Counted from the stretch's first letter, positions 23,117-36,640 are shown. The stretch: 64,000 nt of DNA from Gossypium raimondii (GCF_025698545.1 NC_068577.1:620001-684000); one strand, 5' to 3'. Notes: generated by a model from the letters alone, not told the origin. Numbers and translations are program-made.

Positions 23117-23356
23117 TGGATTCTACAGAAGCAGGAGAGGATGGTGGCGATGAAAAGGATGATTAAGCTCCAAAGGTGCCTCGGCACATGTCTTGTGGAG
23201 GTAAAACCCACAGCACTCCACACAGCTAAAACATGGAGCTGACACCTTCTCCCCACACCTTGAGCAATCAACAACTCCATTGCCATTGCCAAGCAACTGC
23301 TCTTCATTTAACATCAACAGTGGATGTTGATGCTCATAGTTCTTTAGCTCTTCCAT
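23117..23356 (-). pseudogene. DC1-NET4 chimera, copy B, 5' part
   Basis: Encodes the first about 77 residues of the DC1 fusion from the standard start (MEELKNYEHQ). It is cut off from the rest of the gene by copia 2 at its 3' side. The first DC1 module is intact. Upstream, the usual DC1 promoter block is retained. Confidence 0.85.
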
Positions 23357-23866
23357 TTCTCCTTCCTCTCCGTCTCTTTCGATGTGGTAGAGAAAGAAAA
23401 ATTGAAATTGACTAACTCAAAGAAAGCAGAAAATTAGAAGGGAGAGGTTCCAAATGTTTATTTGTAGGAATCTCTTTGAACTTGCTATGGTACTTTGCTT
23501 CAACAAAGGGTTGCCTATACCTATATATGTTTGATCTTCTTTATAATTACTATGAATGGGATGCAATGGGTTTGAGTGTACTCTAAGTAAATTATCAATT
23601 TTTTCCTTTATTCTTTGCTTTGTGGATTAACTAATTTTGTGGATTAGATAACTAATATTCGATATTGTTTGTGTGCCAAAAAACAAGATGATATGATGAA
23701 AGGTATTTTTACAAAGTTACTTAATTTTTCAACCGAGAATGATATCAAACAATCAAATTATTCTAAAAAATTGAATTAAATCATTTATCTAATCGAAAAT
23801 TAAAACCTATTTAATTTATTCGGTGATTAGAATAAAAAATTTGAACAAAGCTAGATAGATTAATTC
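23357..23866 (-). promoter_or_regulatory. 5' UTR and promoter copy of chimera B
   Basis: Conserved DC1 upstream block. It ends abruptly at about 23866, where unrelated AT-rich DNA begins, so this unit lost its small frame and NET4 part. Confidence 0.4.
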
Positions 23867-25189
23867 TAACATTTTGTGAGGCTAAACCATAATTTTACCA
23901 TATATTAACTTAATATTTTATAAAATTTAGGAGATTAAAGCAACAATTAGAAAGATATAAATCCCAACGTGTTTAAGCACATATTTTTCTTTAATTTAAA
24001 ATTATGAAAAATTATAAATAAAAGTTAATTATATTATACTCTAAAGTCTATTCTTTGTCATAAAGTATTCAACTTTTGCAGCCGACAATATTAAGAAAAA
24101 ATTTGTTCCTCCAACAATCACTTTCTTTTATAATTAAAATTTGAATTTTGATTTTCAAAGCCCTTAATATTTCAAACAAGTTGGTGGAAATTTCCAAATC
24201 GTCCCTTTATTATAAAGATTTGTTTGATTTAGTCTCTATATTATTAAATGAATTGATTTAGTCCGTGTACTATTAAAAAGTATCAATAAGGAAAATTGGA
24301 AAATACTTAAATATTTACTATATAAAAATGTCATTTATTGTTTCGTATTTTTAAATTTTTACGGTTCAGAAATGAAATCTTGTGTTTTGAAAAAAATATT
24401 TTCAAGACATTTTTATATTGTTAACTTTGTTACAAATTAGACAGACTTAAATTTTTTGATAGTATAGAGACTAAATTTATTTATTTAATAATAGAAATTT
24501 TAATTTGGTCCAATCCCTATAATACAAGGAACTCACGGGACAAACACAATAAATTTGATGCTAACCTATGAAGTTTTGAAAATTAATGTATGCAATTATA
24601 AAATGATACATGCGTAGTTGACTATGTCAAAATGGGAAGTAAATGGGATAAATCTCAAAATTATACATACATGAACTTTATTTTGGTGCAATTATAGACG
24701 TGAAACGCTATTGTGATTCAAATGTATATTTGAAACTTTAATTTTGATTTAATCATACACATTTAAAGAAATAAAGTCAAGTTTTATTTTTATATTGTAT
24801 AAAAATAATATTTATGTATGCAATATATAAACATAAAATGATGTTATATCAATAATCATGTTAATAATTTAAAAGAATAGGATCAAATTAAAATTTCATG
24901 TATATAATTGCACATTAAATCATAGTTCGTATATAATTTTGAAATTTATCCATAAATAAATTAGTTAAATTTTTAATTGGATTTAACCTCTCTTTGCACA
25001 TATTATAATTTATTCATGGAGCTTCACAAAAAGCATAATCGTAATCAAAATCAAGATTATGGAGTTTAAAATGATAAAGTTTTTGAAAATCGTAATATTT
25101 TAGATTTAAATTTCATCATTAGTAGGTTTGATGTTTTAGTCTATTAGTTCATGATACTAACTTGATTAGAAATTTTCAGTTGGAATAAT
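23867..25189. other. AT-rich spacer
   Basis: No gene, terminal repeats or RNA gene is seen. Phrases of the kind TTTAGTCTCTATATTATT suggest old degenerate repeat DNA. Confidence 0.5.
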
Positions 25190-25342
25190 TTGTCCACTTC
25201 AATTGTACAAACTATTAAAAAAACCCATAAATATATAAAAATATATATATATATATTCAACCATAAATTTATATCGATTCATAGATCAATCGATCCAACT
25301 TCTTATTTCGAACTGATACCTCAATTAGAAGTGTCCATGAGA

Positions 25343-25640
25343 CTTGCAATATACATGGGGCATCTGCACAGCTCACTCCCGATCAAGCAAGCATCGAATT
25401 CTTCGAAACCGTGCAGCATTAGTAAGGAGACATTTTTTCAAAGTGAGGCATAAGAAAATTCGGATTCTTTGTAGTCCCTCAAATCTCCGTGCAAGGAACC
25501 ATACAGGATCATGTTGGTTCCAAGAGATCTTCCTTAGTTCCTTATATGCACTCTTAACAGTGAAGTCACCATCAAATGATTGCGAAGTAGGTCCCACTTC
25601 CATGAGTTGTCATTCATCATATAGTGCGCACCTTCATGAA
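25343..25640 (-). mobile_element. LINE-like relic, RT zinc-binding (zf-RVT) domain
   Basis: The minus-strand frame reads GDFTVKSAYKELRKISWNQ, then a hydrophobic FLCLTLKKCLLTNAARFRR. This pattern fits the zf-RVT region near the C-terminus of plant non-LTR retrotransposon ORF2 proteins (usual form FSVKSAY...W...FLW...LLT). Only this piece is present, and no RT core is seen. It directly abuts segment X. Confidence 0.55.
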
Positions 25641-25830
25641 GCAGGGAAAGCGCTATCGAGGGCGGAACTTGAAGGTGTTCTGGTTTTTGTTGAACCTTTT
25701 TTTGTTTCATGTCAATGGGACCTTATCCAATTGGCAATGGTGGGAAAACAAAGTTTGCCATTTTGATCCATTTGTAAAGGCAAGTGACTTGGCAGTGGGG
25801 GTTTCACAGTTGAGTGGCAAGGGCTATGGA
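25641..25830. repeat. Unclassified duplicated segment X, copy 2
   Basis: Same segment as 9581-9790 and 35178-35370. Here it joins a LINE-like relic instead of a NET4 fragment, so the shared segment starts at about 25641. Confidence 0.7.
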
Positions 25831-26989
25831 GGCGGAAGCTTCTTTTTGTCTGTATTTTTTTAGTTTTATGTAATTTCGTTGATAGGATAGAATGGTTAAA
25901 GTGATATGTTCAGGGTGAGAATCCAACTTGAGTAACTGTTCACCTGCACTGAATAACTTGTATGATGAATGACGAATGATATAAATGAGGTGGGGAAGAA
26001 TTTTATTTATAGTAAAGCTCTATAGATCCAAGATTGAATTACATTATGATTCGAATTTAATCTTATTTATGACATTGATCCCTAAAGAATTTAAATTTTC
26101 TATTATCTTATCCTTGAGATTATAAAACTACACTAGTAAAATTCAAATTACCCAAGCATCTACAACTGCACCATGTTTCAAGTAGGATGGGCATTCAGAA
26201 TGTTTCAAAAATAGGATCAATCTCGATAGCTTAAGCAAGCCTAATTTAATCAAATGATCTCTTTAAGTTATTATGTGCACATTGAATTTTATTATAATAA
26301 AACATAAATTAAGTCAATTATATTTTTATAATAAAAATAGATAGTGGAGAAGTGAACAAAGAAAGAAGAATAAAAACAAAACATTATTTCTTCTTTATGG
26401 TCTTGCATGCCGAAATGGTGAGGGAAGAAAAGGGATTTTCGTCTATTGTTGTTTAAGTTTGGAAGCTCAATTTGGTTGGTATGTTTTGTTCTTTTTTATT
26501 AAATTTTATATTTTTGGAATCTTAAAATCATGTAGTAGTTTATTCATGTTGAAAATTTGAGAATTAATGATACTTGTGAAAATTGTCATCGTTGAGATTC
26601 AATTTCTTAGTGTTATTTTGTTGGGTTGAAGTTATTGATGTATGTATGTTTAGTATGGTAGATATTGTATATGGTTGATATTTTAAGTTGTATGGAATTT
26701 GGCTCTTTTGAAAGTAAATGATTCAGTTCAATTTGTTGACTTGAAATATGTAGGATATGGCATTTGAAATTTATGATTCCTAATTGTGGAGCAAGATAAA
26801 TGTATGTATGACTTGATCAAGGTTGAATGTCTTTGTATGTGAGTGTTTGAAATGTGGTGCCAACGAGGGCTATATTGGTTAGGCTCTTAGATTGTATGGA
26901 ATTGACATGTTTTGAGATGTATTTGATGACATTTATAGATTGGTTATAGGCTTGGTTTGGTAGCCAAGATAGGTGTGAAAATTGCCTTG
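25831..26989. repeat. Spacer repeat, AT-rich part, copy 2
   Basis: Matches 35371-36370, with a shorter counterpart at 9791-10339. No gene is seen. It carries about 130 bases after segment X that are not in the other copies. Confidence 0.6.
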
Positions 26990-27290
26990 TTTTGGAAGCA
27001 AAAATTGGTGTACATTGCCAGGGACACTGGCTGTACACGGCCTACCCACATGGTCGTGTGTCTTAATGATTTTAGGTGCAGGTCACACACGGTCTAAGAC
27101 ACAGCTAGTGACATGGTCGTGTGACCCAATATCAAATGCACACATGGGCAGGCGCACGGCCGTGTGACCTTGATTCAAATATACACACGGGCGGACACAC
27201 GGTCGTGTGTCTCGACTTCAAATGTCCACACAGTCTGGGCTGTGACACATGGCCGTGTGTCCCTTATTTTCAAAATTTTCATCTTTTTCC
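26990..27290. repeat. ACACGG/CCGTGT palindrome-rich repeat, copy 2
   Basis: Many CACACGG and CCGTGTG motifs facing each other. Same repeat as 10340-10640. Confidence 0.55.
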
Positions 27291-28174
27291 TAACTTTTCT
27301 GTTTTGTTTCAAATTGGCCCTAGAATGTTTCCAATTTATTTTTAGGGCTCCGTAAACTCAGTTCAAGGCCCATAAGTGTATGTTTATTGTGAATTGATTG
27401 TGAATTGATTAATTGTAATTATAATGAATAATTGTTTTTAAGTAGTGTTAAATGTTTGAAATGTTATCGTACTATTCCGTGACTCCAATCCGATGACAGA
27501 CACTGGTTTCTTAAGTTTAAATTGTCTTTTATAAATTTTAGATAAATGCATGAAAAATACAAAAGCACTCTATAGTAATATTTATTAATCATTAAAACTT
27601 GATTTTTGAATACTTTTCTTGATCGAGTTAGTGTTGAGCTAAGTCATGATACTATCTAAATTCATTATGCCAATTCAACCATACACTTAAATAATAGTAT
27701 AAATGTTATTGTTTATGAAAAGATCAAAATATCAATGTTGAATCCCAAAATGAAATCAACGGTTAAGATTTGAAATATAAGTAGAGATGGTAATGGAGTG
27801 GGGCAGAATGGTTTTTTGTCCACCTGACTTGATACATCTCTAACATAATCTGACTTTGATCCAACTCAAAATTAAATATTAATTTACTTATCTTGAACCT
27901 AACTCGAAAAATCAAAGTTATACCCAATTTCGAATGATATACCACTACTTTTAATTGTTTTTATATATTTTTATTAAAATAGAGTAAAAGTTTTAAAGTT
28001 TTTAATGATAACATTACTTTTTTTTGTAGTTATAGTTATGCTAGGGAAAATAATTTTATAAATTGTTATTATCATATATTATAATCTAATATTATATATA
28101 AATGGTTATTTTGGTAATTACGGGGCAAATTTTTCTAAATCGGAGAAAGAATTGTATGAAATTGTGATTCTACC
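27291..28174. other. AT-rich spacer
   Basis: Continues the thrice-repeated spacer. No gene is seen. It is interrupted at 28180 by the large TG...CA element. Confidence 0.55.
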
Positions 28175-28179
28175 TCATC

Positions 28180-30930
28180 TGTAACACCCCTTACCCGAGA
28201 CCGTTTCCGGAGTCGAGCACGAGGCATTACTTAGCTTATCTTACCAATTCGGAGCATAAAAACTAGGTTTGAAAATTTATTTCACTATTTACAGCAAATC
28301 TGTCCAATCGCGCAGCAGTTACTAAATTAATTATAACTTGAGCTACAGAACTCGAAATTTAATTCCGTAAATTTTCCCTGAAACTAGACTCATATATCTA
28401 CTCACCATAAAATTTTTAGAATTTTGGTTCAGCCAATTAGTACAGTTTATTAGTTAAAGTCTCCCCTGTTTCACCATTCGACTATTCTGACCTCTTGTTA
28501 CTAAAAATAACTTTTCTCGTTATAGGATTTTCATATGCTATTCCCACTTGTTCCTACAGAAAATAGACTCATTAAGGAATCTAAGCATGTAAATTTCAGC
28601 TCATAACCATTTTTGTACAATTTGTAATTATTTTCTAAACTCAGAACAGGGGACTCCAAAAACTGTTCTGACCCTGTCTCACGAAAATTCACATATCTTA
28701 AAATATAAATTTCCTTTTTCTACACCGTTATTTTTCTATGAAAATAGACTCAACAAGCTTCAATTCCATATATCATTCACCCTATAATTCATTTTATACT
28801 ATCTTGGGTGATTTTTCAAATTCACGTCACTGTGCTGCCTGAATTCTGTTTCTTTGCAAAATTTTATCCTTTCATGATTTCCATGCATAATTTATCACCT
28901 AATCTTTCATAACAACAAACACCTTCATCCTTAACCATTTTAATGACCATACATCATCAAATACTTACACATCACTCATTAGCAAAATCATCATTACAAA
29001 CATACAAAAAACTAAATCCCTATACATGCCATAACTCAAACGTGTTTCGATATAAAATACCGAAGCGGTTGTAGTTGATAGTGTGGACGATCTCCGACTT
29101 CTTTAGGATCCTTGAAGTAGCTTTGCAATACTATAAGAGAAAGAGAAATAAAAGAAGTAAGCATAAAGCTTAGTAAGTTTACTAGCAAATAAATAACAAT
29201 ATTTAACTTAAATAATTAAACTCAATGTCTATATCTCTAGTTTACTCTTTAGTTAATCTCATACTAGTTCTCTTACTTGTTTACTTAGAATACTTGTGTG
29301 CATAACTTACTCAATCCTTGCTGCATCGTTGAACATCAATTGATAGTATAATAAGTTCTTAAGTCTTACAACTTACCGAGCTTGCCATTTATGCTTTAAA
29401 CCGAACTTTCATGAACATGATTCATTTACAAGCCCGTTGAGCTACATTGGAATAATAAGGATACTCGGGTCTCTTCGATAATAACATGCCAAAGCCATGT
29501 CCCGGACATGGTCTTACATGGGATGTTCTCATGTTAGTGCCCATGCCATGTCCCGACATGGTCTTATAGGGACCTCTCATCTCGATATAACGCCATGTCC
29601 CAGACATGGTCTTACATGGGACCTCTCGTCTCGGTGCCCATGCCATGTCCCGACATGGTCTTCTGAGGACCTCTTATGATCTTAAGGATGCCAATGTCAT
29701 GTCCCGACATGGTCTTACATGGGATCTCTTTACCCAAATGTCATGACATTCGTATCAAAGACCATCCTTATGTATCAACGGGACTTTTAAATTTTAATTC
29801 TCTATCATTTCATGCTTAGATCATCATCAAATAAATTCATAAAATAAATTCATAGTTGCTGGAAAATAACAGCATTGATAATAAATATGGAAATATTGCA
29901 TTTATTTACCGTAAACTTACCTCGGTACCAATTATAGCCAAATTCACCAACTTAGTCTTCAACTTTATTCTTCCCTTTGTCTAACCTCGAGTTTCAGACT
30001 TCTTGATCTAAAATAGTAAATTTAACTTATTTAATACTCACATTCAACAAAACAGCCCTTGACTCTAACTTTTCAAAATTACAATTTTGCCCTAAACTTT
30101 TACATAATTACATTTTTGCCCCAAGGCTCAGAAATTAAACTTCATCTCTTATTCTTATGTTTTATAACATTATGAACATTTTTCCTTCTATGGCAACATC
30201 AAATTCCCACTCTAACATGTACTTATGAACATTAGGTATTTTTACCGATTATGTCGTTTTACTCGCTTTCACTTAAAATCGCTTAGCAAAAGTTGTTTAA
30301 CATAATTTCTAGCTTCATATTCTATCATAAAACATCAAAATAAACACTTTTCACCTATGGGTATTTTTCCAAATATAAACCCTAGGTTAAATTATTGCTA
30401 GAATAAGCTAAATTAAGCTACCGGATCTCAAAACGTAAAGAACATTAAAACGGGTTTGGGATCACTTACTATGGAGCTTGGAAGCTTGAAAACCCTAACT
30501 ATGGCTTCCCCCCTTGCTGATTTCGTTCATATGAAGAAGATGATGATTTTTGCCATCTTTTTCCCTTTTAATTCATTTTAATTACTAGATTACCAAATTG
30601 CCCCTAACTTAAAAATTTTCTATTTCACTTATCTCATGTCCATTTTTGTCTACCAAGTTACCAATGGTATAATTACCATATAAGGACCTCCAATTTAAAG
30701 TTTCATAACAATTGGACACCTCTAACATGTAGAACTCAACTTTTGCACTTTTACAATTTAGTCCTTTTGACTAAATTGAGTGCCCAAACGTCGAAATTTT
30801 CGAACGAAATTTTCACGAAATCATTTTGTGAAATTGTAGACCATAAAAATATAAGAAAAATAAAATTTTTCTCATCGGATTTGTGGTCCCGAAACCACTG
30901 TTCCGATAACCTCAAATTTGGGCCATTACA
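28180..30930 (+). mobile_element. Large TG...CA element, probable solo LTR
   Basis: A 2,751-bp insert starting TGTAACACCCC and ending GGCCATTACA. The target-site duplication TCATC lies at 28175-28179 and 30931-30935. The empty site is visible in the sister spacers near 11530 and 37535. It has no coding capacity. A tandem repeat lies at about 29485-29735. Size, ends and 5-bp duplication fit a solo LTR of a long-LTR element, possibly Gypsy type; a non-autonomous LTR element is the alternative. A relative lies at 53751-56630. Confidence 0.75.
29485..29735. repeat. Tandem repeat inside the large element
   Basis: About five units built on CCATGTCCCGACATGG, itself a hairpin, followed by TCTTACATGGGA. 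Unit length is roughly 45-60 bases with variation. Confidence 0.75.
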
Positions 30931-30935
30931 TCATC

Positions 30936-31617
30936 TGTATCCTTTTCTAATACGAAAATGACAAATCAGAATTTAAGATCTAATCCATGTACTTTAAAAG
31001 TTAAAATTTCAATTATCCTACTTCAACAATTTAAAAATTCTAGTTCAATTATTATTATTTGTAATTTTTTTTGTCAAAAAAAAATTAAACTTAACATGTT
31101 TATTTTTTATCAATCATATGAAATATTATATGATGGCAATCTAATTAACATGCCAAATTGGAAAATTTTGATGGAAATTATTAACAATATTAAAGATTGG
31201 AATGAAATTTTTAAATCGAAAAGTAAAAGAACCAAATCTCAAATATTATCTAAGTCAAAGGACTAACAACATATTTTCACAAAAGAAATTGATAGACTAA
31301 TTTAGGTTTTAGACTAAGCAAATTTTACATATCCAACTATATTCAACTTGTATAAATATGGAAGCTAGCATATAAGGATAATAATTTTTCATGGAATGTA
31401 AGGACAAAAAAAAATTAACATTCTAGCATGTAAGAAAAAGAAATAAGCAAATCATATAAATTTTATTACCATATATTTACGGTTCAAACCTCACCATTTT
31501 CAACCTAAAAACATTACATTGTTTAAACACACAATTAAAAAGCTAAATAAAAGTAGCAATCATTAACAACAACACACTGTTCTTTTGTGAAACTGAAGCA
31601 ACAATTGTCAGCATTTA
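30936..31617. other. AT-rich spacer and DC1 3' flank
   Basis: Continues the spacer after the insertion. From about 31380 it is the DC1 3' flank seen in the other units. No gene is seen. Confidence 0.6.
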
Positions 31618-33633
31618 TCACAGCATCGCTGATTTTCTACATTTCCAATGAACAATATAGTTGCATCCTGGTTCTGCACATTCAAGAGAAAGATCTTCAC
31701 AACGCTCACCACATTCAATACATTCAGGGTAGTAAGGAAATTTCTTGACAAAAGTGAGAGGGTGTGGATGTTCTCCTTCATTGTAGATGCTCCCGAGTTT
31801 GATCAATGGATATTCTCCAAGAACGCAATCCACGTGAGCAGAAGTGTCACAAGTTTCACAATAGTAAAACCAGTTCTTTGGATCCCTTTCTTTCTCACAA
31901 ATGTCACAATAATGATATTTTGCATAATCATTAATCTTGTCATAAGTGAGTGTAAGAAGATGTTTATCGCATTTGTGTCTAACTCTAATTGGTCGCAGAA
32001 CACACCATGGGCATAAATGAATATTACAATCCTTACAACGAAAAGGGCAAACGACATCCTTCCCACAAGCACTACACTGCCCCTGATAATTATAATAGAG
32101 AAGAAGAGGGTGTTTATGCCCTGGAATTTTTACAACATCTTGGAGACTTAGAGCAAAACATCGAAGGCATATCGGACTTCCACATTCATTACATTTATAA
32201 GAAAATCCATTAGAAAGGTACATGCATAGACCACATTTGAACATGCAGGCTGAAGTAAGGATTAAGGGTTTTAATCCAGAATAAAATTCCGTTTCTCCAC
32301 AAGCATGTTTCGAAAAAAGCTTCATCTTAGGCAATTCAGCACAAGATTTATGAAGAAAGAAATCACATCGCGAGCAATGGTAGAACTTAGCGGAGATCAA
32401 TAACAAGCACCCATCACAACATTTATCACCATGCTATCTGATGTTGTCACTTAACATCAAGTAGTGCTTATGCTCGCAATGTTCTATGAGTGTGGCTTCT
32501 CCAGCATCATTCGTCTCAAGAACCTCAGTGATGGAGTTAACAGGTATATCAAGAGACTTGTCAGCTTCATTTTCCTGTGATACTATGCAATACAACTGCT
32601 CTTCTTTCAATGCACAATCCACATGTAATATAACACTGCAATCTGCACAGAAGTAACTACCGTGCTCTGTATCGACAACTTCATGGCACCATATGCAATT
32701 CAAACTTTCAAAATATTCCTTGCGAATGAAATACGTGTGAAAAACACGATGAACATGGAACGCGTGTTCGATAATGCGTGGCAATGAAATGCATTTTTTA
32801 TGTACCATAATACTGCATGTACCACATGTATAGGCAACATGATGTCCTTCAGTGCCACAAGCATCACAAATGAATGGAATTTGTCTCCAAAACAAGGTGA
32901 ATGGGTGTTGATGACTTTTATCTTCGATAACTGGTAATGGCGACGCACATTCAATGTGAATAGCCAACTCACAAGGTGAACAACCATACACAAATCCTCT
33001 TTGTTGAGTTACTTGGCACACTTTGCAAGCAAGCCGTTCACTATTAAATTGCAAAACAAGAGGATGTTTGCGATGGCACAAAAGATCCATTTTGAGAGGA
33101 AGCTCAGCACACCTCTTATGCAAATTAAACCCACAATCAAGAGAGAAGTATGTATACATTGCTAATGGTTCCCAACACCCAAAGCACTCACCCAGGTTTC
33201 CACCATCGTTTTTAGAGGAAAACGATGGATCCTCAAGGGCAACATGCTCAAGCTCTTTCAAATTACTTTCAGCAATGTTAAATGTTAACAAAGCACATTT
33301 AATATGAAAGTACAAGCCACAAGAGCAATGGTAAATGAATTTCTCACATGTTTCATCACATAAATCACAAACGCACCTTGTGTAAGAAGATGGTGGATTC
33401 TGCAAAAGCACGAGAGGATGGTGGCGATGAAAAGGATGATTAAGCTCTAAAGGTGCCTCGGCACATGTCTTGTGGAGGTAAAACCCACAGCAGTCCACAC
33501 AGCTAAAACATGGAGCTGACACCTTCTCCCCACACCTTGAGCAATCAACAACTCCATTGCCATTGCCAAGCAACTGCTCTTCATTTAACATCAACAGTGG
33601 ATGTTGATGCCCATAGTTCTTTAGCTCTTCCAT
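31618..33633 (-). pseudogene. DC1 domain gene, copy 3, with one nonsense codon
   Basis: The frame is continuous over 672 codons from the usual start to KCRKSAML, except for one in-frame TAG at 32434-32436, where copy 2 has a Glu codon (NIREHGDKCC). Both sides keep intact C1-like modules: about six before the stop and five after. The expected product is a 399-aa protein with six modules, unless the stop is read through. No splice sites suited to skip it were seen. The TTCGATAACTGG at about 32924-32935 makes this copy the one most like the DC1 donor of the fusion genes. Confidence 0.85.
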
Positions 33634-34190
33634 TTCTCCTTTCTCTCTGTCTCTTTCGATGTGGTAGAGAAAGAAAAATTGAAATTGAATAACTCAAAGA
33701 AAGCAGAAAATTAGAAGGGAGAGATTCCAAATGTTTATTTGTAGGAGTCTGTTTGAACTTGCTATGCTACTTTGCTTCAACAGTGGGTTGCCTATACCTA
33801 TATATGTTTGATCTTCTTTATAATTTCCATGAATGGGATGCAATGGGTTTGAGTGTACTCTAAGTAAATTATCATTTTTTTTCCTTTATTCTTTGCTTTG
33901 TGGATTAGCTAATTTTGTGGATTAGATAATGAATATTCTGATATTGTTTGTGTGTAAAAAAAAATAAGATAACATGATGAAAGGTATTTTTACAAGTTAC
34001 GAATTTTTCAATTGAGAATGATATCAAACAATCAAATTATTCTAAAAAAATTGAATTAAATCATTTATCTAATCGAAAATTAAAAACCTATTTAATTTAT
34101 TCTGGTGAGAATAAAAAAATTTGAACAAAGCTAGATAGATTAATTATACAATTACCGAGCCACCAATCGGCTCTCTTAGGATAATCTGTT
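33634..34190 (-). promoter_or_regulatory. 5' UTR and promoter of DC1 copy 3
   Basis: Conserved DC1 upstream block with TATA-like CTATATATG near 33798-33806. Inferred. Confidence 0.4.
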
Positions 34191-34197
34191 ACAGAAA

Positions 34198-34431
34198 TTA
34201 CTCTAACTCCCTTGGTATTTGCTCAACCACTTCAATCCCAATGGGGTCATCGTTCATTAAAGTAACCATATAAGTAGATGTGAATGAGACATCTTTATTG
34301 TAGGAATGATCCATATTCACTGTCCTGCAGTACAAACTGAATCTACAAGCTAATGATAGAAACATAAACCAAAATATATAGTACATTGTTTGATTAAAAT
34401 TGAAAACATGGTTCATATTTGTCCATTGCAA
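34198..34431 (-). CDS. Small unknown frame, copy 4
   Basis: A 77-aa frame starting MQWTNMNHVFNF and ending EQIPRELE. It matches the 108-aa frame at 16648-16974 but ends earlier after a frame change. Family unknown; coding status uncertain. Confidence 0.3.
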   Translation of the reverse strand: MQWTNMNHVFNFNQTMYYIFWFMFLSLACRFSLYCRTVNMDHSYNKDVSFTSTYMVTLMNDDPIGIEVVEQIPRELE

Positions 34432-34649
34432 TATTCAGATGTTCAATGACATGCAAAAGATATATATATATATATATAGTCTAATGACAGCTTGAAGTTT
34501 ATCTAAGCAAATACACATATATCACCCAAAACTTCCCACAGAAACTCAAATTTAAGTACTAACAAGTTCATAAAACAAGTTAAACGAAAGATTACATCAA
34601 GGGAAAAAGACAATCAAGACAAGTAAATATACTGATACTCCTATTTAAT

Positions 34650-35177
34650 CGAACTCAAAGCGATAACCGCGTGTCGTTCGTGCTTGAGGAATGTCTGAAA
34701 CTCTTTATAACCACTCCTGTAATGGTCCAGACTGAATGTACGCTGTCTTATTACCTCTCTTTTCTCTTCAGACACATCTAAGATCATGTTCCTTTGCTTA
34801 TCCACTTCCTTCTCAAGGTCCTTTTTCTTCAATTTCAACTCATCTTCTAGATTCTTTGTTAGCTGCATATGTTCCTTGCTTAATTGTTGTAAATGGTCCT
34901 CCATTTGTCTGATCCGTAAATCACGAGAACGAACCTCGGCTACGAGATTGTTTACTGTTGCAGTAACACAATCTTTGTCTGTCATAAGCATATCATATTT
35001 CAATTTCATTTTGTCAAGGTTCTTATTCAAAGCTTCTATGTGTATACCTTTCTCATTAAGTTCTGTCTTCAATTGATTGATCTGACCTTGTAAGTTGGTT
35101 TCTTGTACAACAAGCAAGCTTTCGATTTCCGAATTTTTGGTCTCACGCTGCCTTATTTTTTCCTCCAATACACTTCC
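34650..35177 (-). pseudogene. NET4 3' fragment truncated by segment X, copy 2
   Basis: About 170 codons of the NET4 coiled coil (EEKIRQRETKNSEIESLL onward) are open to the C-terminal HERHAVIAL. The native stop is lost by a small deletion, and the frame runs a few codons further, to 34641. Upstream, the NET4 match ends at about 35175, where segment X begins, exactly as at 9580. Without promoter, actin-binding domain or proper start it is presumed dead. It has few other changes, unlike 9063-9580. Confidence 0.8.
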
Positions 35178-35370
35178 AAGCAGGGAAAGCGCTATCGAGG
35201 GCGGAACTTGAGGGTGTTCTGGTTTTTGTTGAACCTTTTTTGTTTCATGTCAATGGCACCTTATCCAATTGGCAATGGTGGGAAAACAAAGTTTGCCATT
35301 TTGATCCATTTGTAAAGGCAAGTCACTTGGCAGTGGGGGTTTCGCAGTTGAGTGGCAAGGGCTACAGATG
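35178..35370. repeat. Unclassified duplicated segment X, copy 3
   Basis: Third copy of the segment at 9581-9790 and 25641-25830. Confidence 0.7.
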
Positions 35371-36369
35371 AGGCAGGAAATACTTTTATTTATAGTTGAG
35401 TTCCGTAAATTCAACAATATAACAATATTATTACATTATCAGTTCGGATTTAATCTTATTTATAACATTGATCCCTAAAGAATTTAAATCTTCTATTATC
35501 TTATCCTTAAGATTATAAAATTACACTAGTAAAATACAAGTTACCAAAACTTCTACAAGTGCACAATGTTTCAAGTAGGATGAGCTTTCAGAATGTTTCA
35601 AAAATAGGACCAATCTCGGTGGCTTAAGTAAACCTAATTTAATCAAATGATCTCTTTTTTAAGTTGTTATGTGCACATTGGATTTTATTATAATAAAATA
35701 TAAATTAAGTCAATTATATTTCTATAATAAAAATAGATAGCGGAGAAGTTAATAAAAGAAAGAAGAATAAAAACAAAACATTATTTCTTCCTTATGGTCT
35801 TGCATGCCGAAATGGTGAGGGAAGAAAAGGGATTTTCGGCCATTGTTGTTTAAGTTTGGAAGCTCAGGTTTTGGTTCTTTTTTATTAAATTTTATATTTT
35901 TGGAACTTTAAAATCATGTAGTAGTTTATCTATGTTGAAAATTTGAGAGTTAATGATATTTGTGAAAATTATCATTGTTGAGAAATTTAAATTCTTGGTG
36001 TTATTTTGTTGATGTATGTGTGTGTTGGATGGTAGATATTGTATATGGTTGATATTTTAAGATCTATGGAATTTGGCTCTTTTTGAAGTAAATGATTGAG
36101 GTCAATTTGTTGAGTTGAAATATGTAGGATATGGCATTTGAAATTTATGATTCCTATTTGTGGAGCAAGATGAATGTATGATTTGGTTAAGGTTGAATGC
36201 CTTTGTATGTGATGTTTGAAATGTGGTGCTAATGAGGGCTATGTTGGTTAGGTTCTTAGAATGTATGAAATTGACATGTTTTGACTTGTTTTGAGGTGTA
36301 TTTGATGACATATATAGAGTGGTTATAGGTTTGGTTTGGTAGCCAGATAGGTGTGAAATTTGCCCTGTT
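35371..36369. repeat. Spacer repeat, AT-rich part, copy 3
   Basis: Matches about 25980-26990. No gene is seen. Confidence 0.6.
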
Positions 36370-36640
36370 TTGGAAGCAAAAATTGGTCCACGTGGCCTGG
36401 GGTATAGGCTGTACAAAGCCTCCTCACAAGGCCGTGTGTCTTAATGATTTTAGGTGCAGGGCATACATAGTCTAAGACACAACCAGCGACCAACAAATGC
36501 ACATACGGGCAGTCACACGGCCATGTGACCTTAATTTGAATATACACACGGGCGAACACACAGTCGTGTGTCTGACTTTGAATGTCCACACGGTCTGGGT
36601 TGTTACATACAACCGTGTGTCCCTTATTTTTCAAAATTTT
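36370..36640. repeat. ACACGG/CCGTGT palindrome-rich repeat, copy 3
   Basis: Third copy of the palindrome-rich stretch, somewhat shorter than the others. Confidence 0.5.

Noticed and set aside
32434-32436. In-frame stop of DC1 copy 3 as part of an intron
   Set aside because: All other copies are intronless here and no suitable splice sites surround it.
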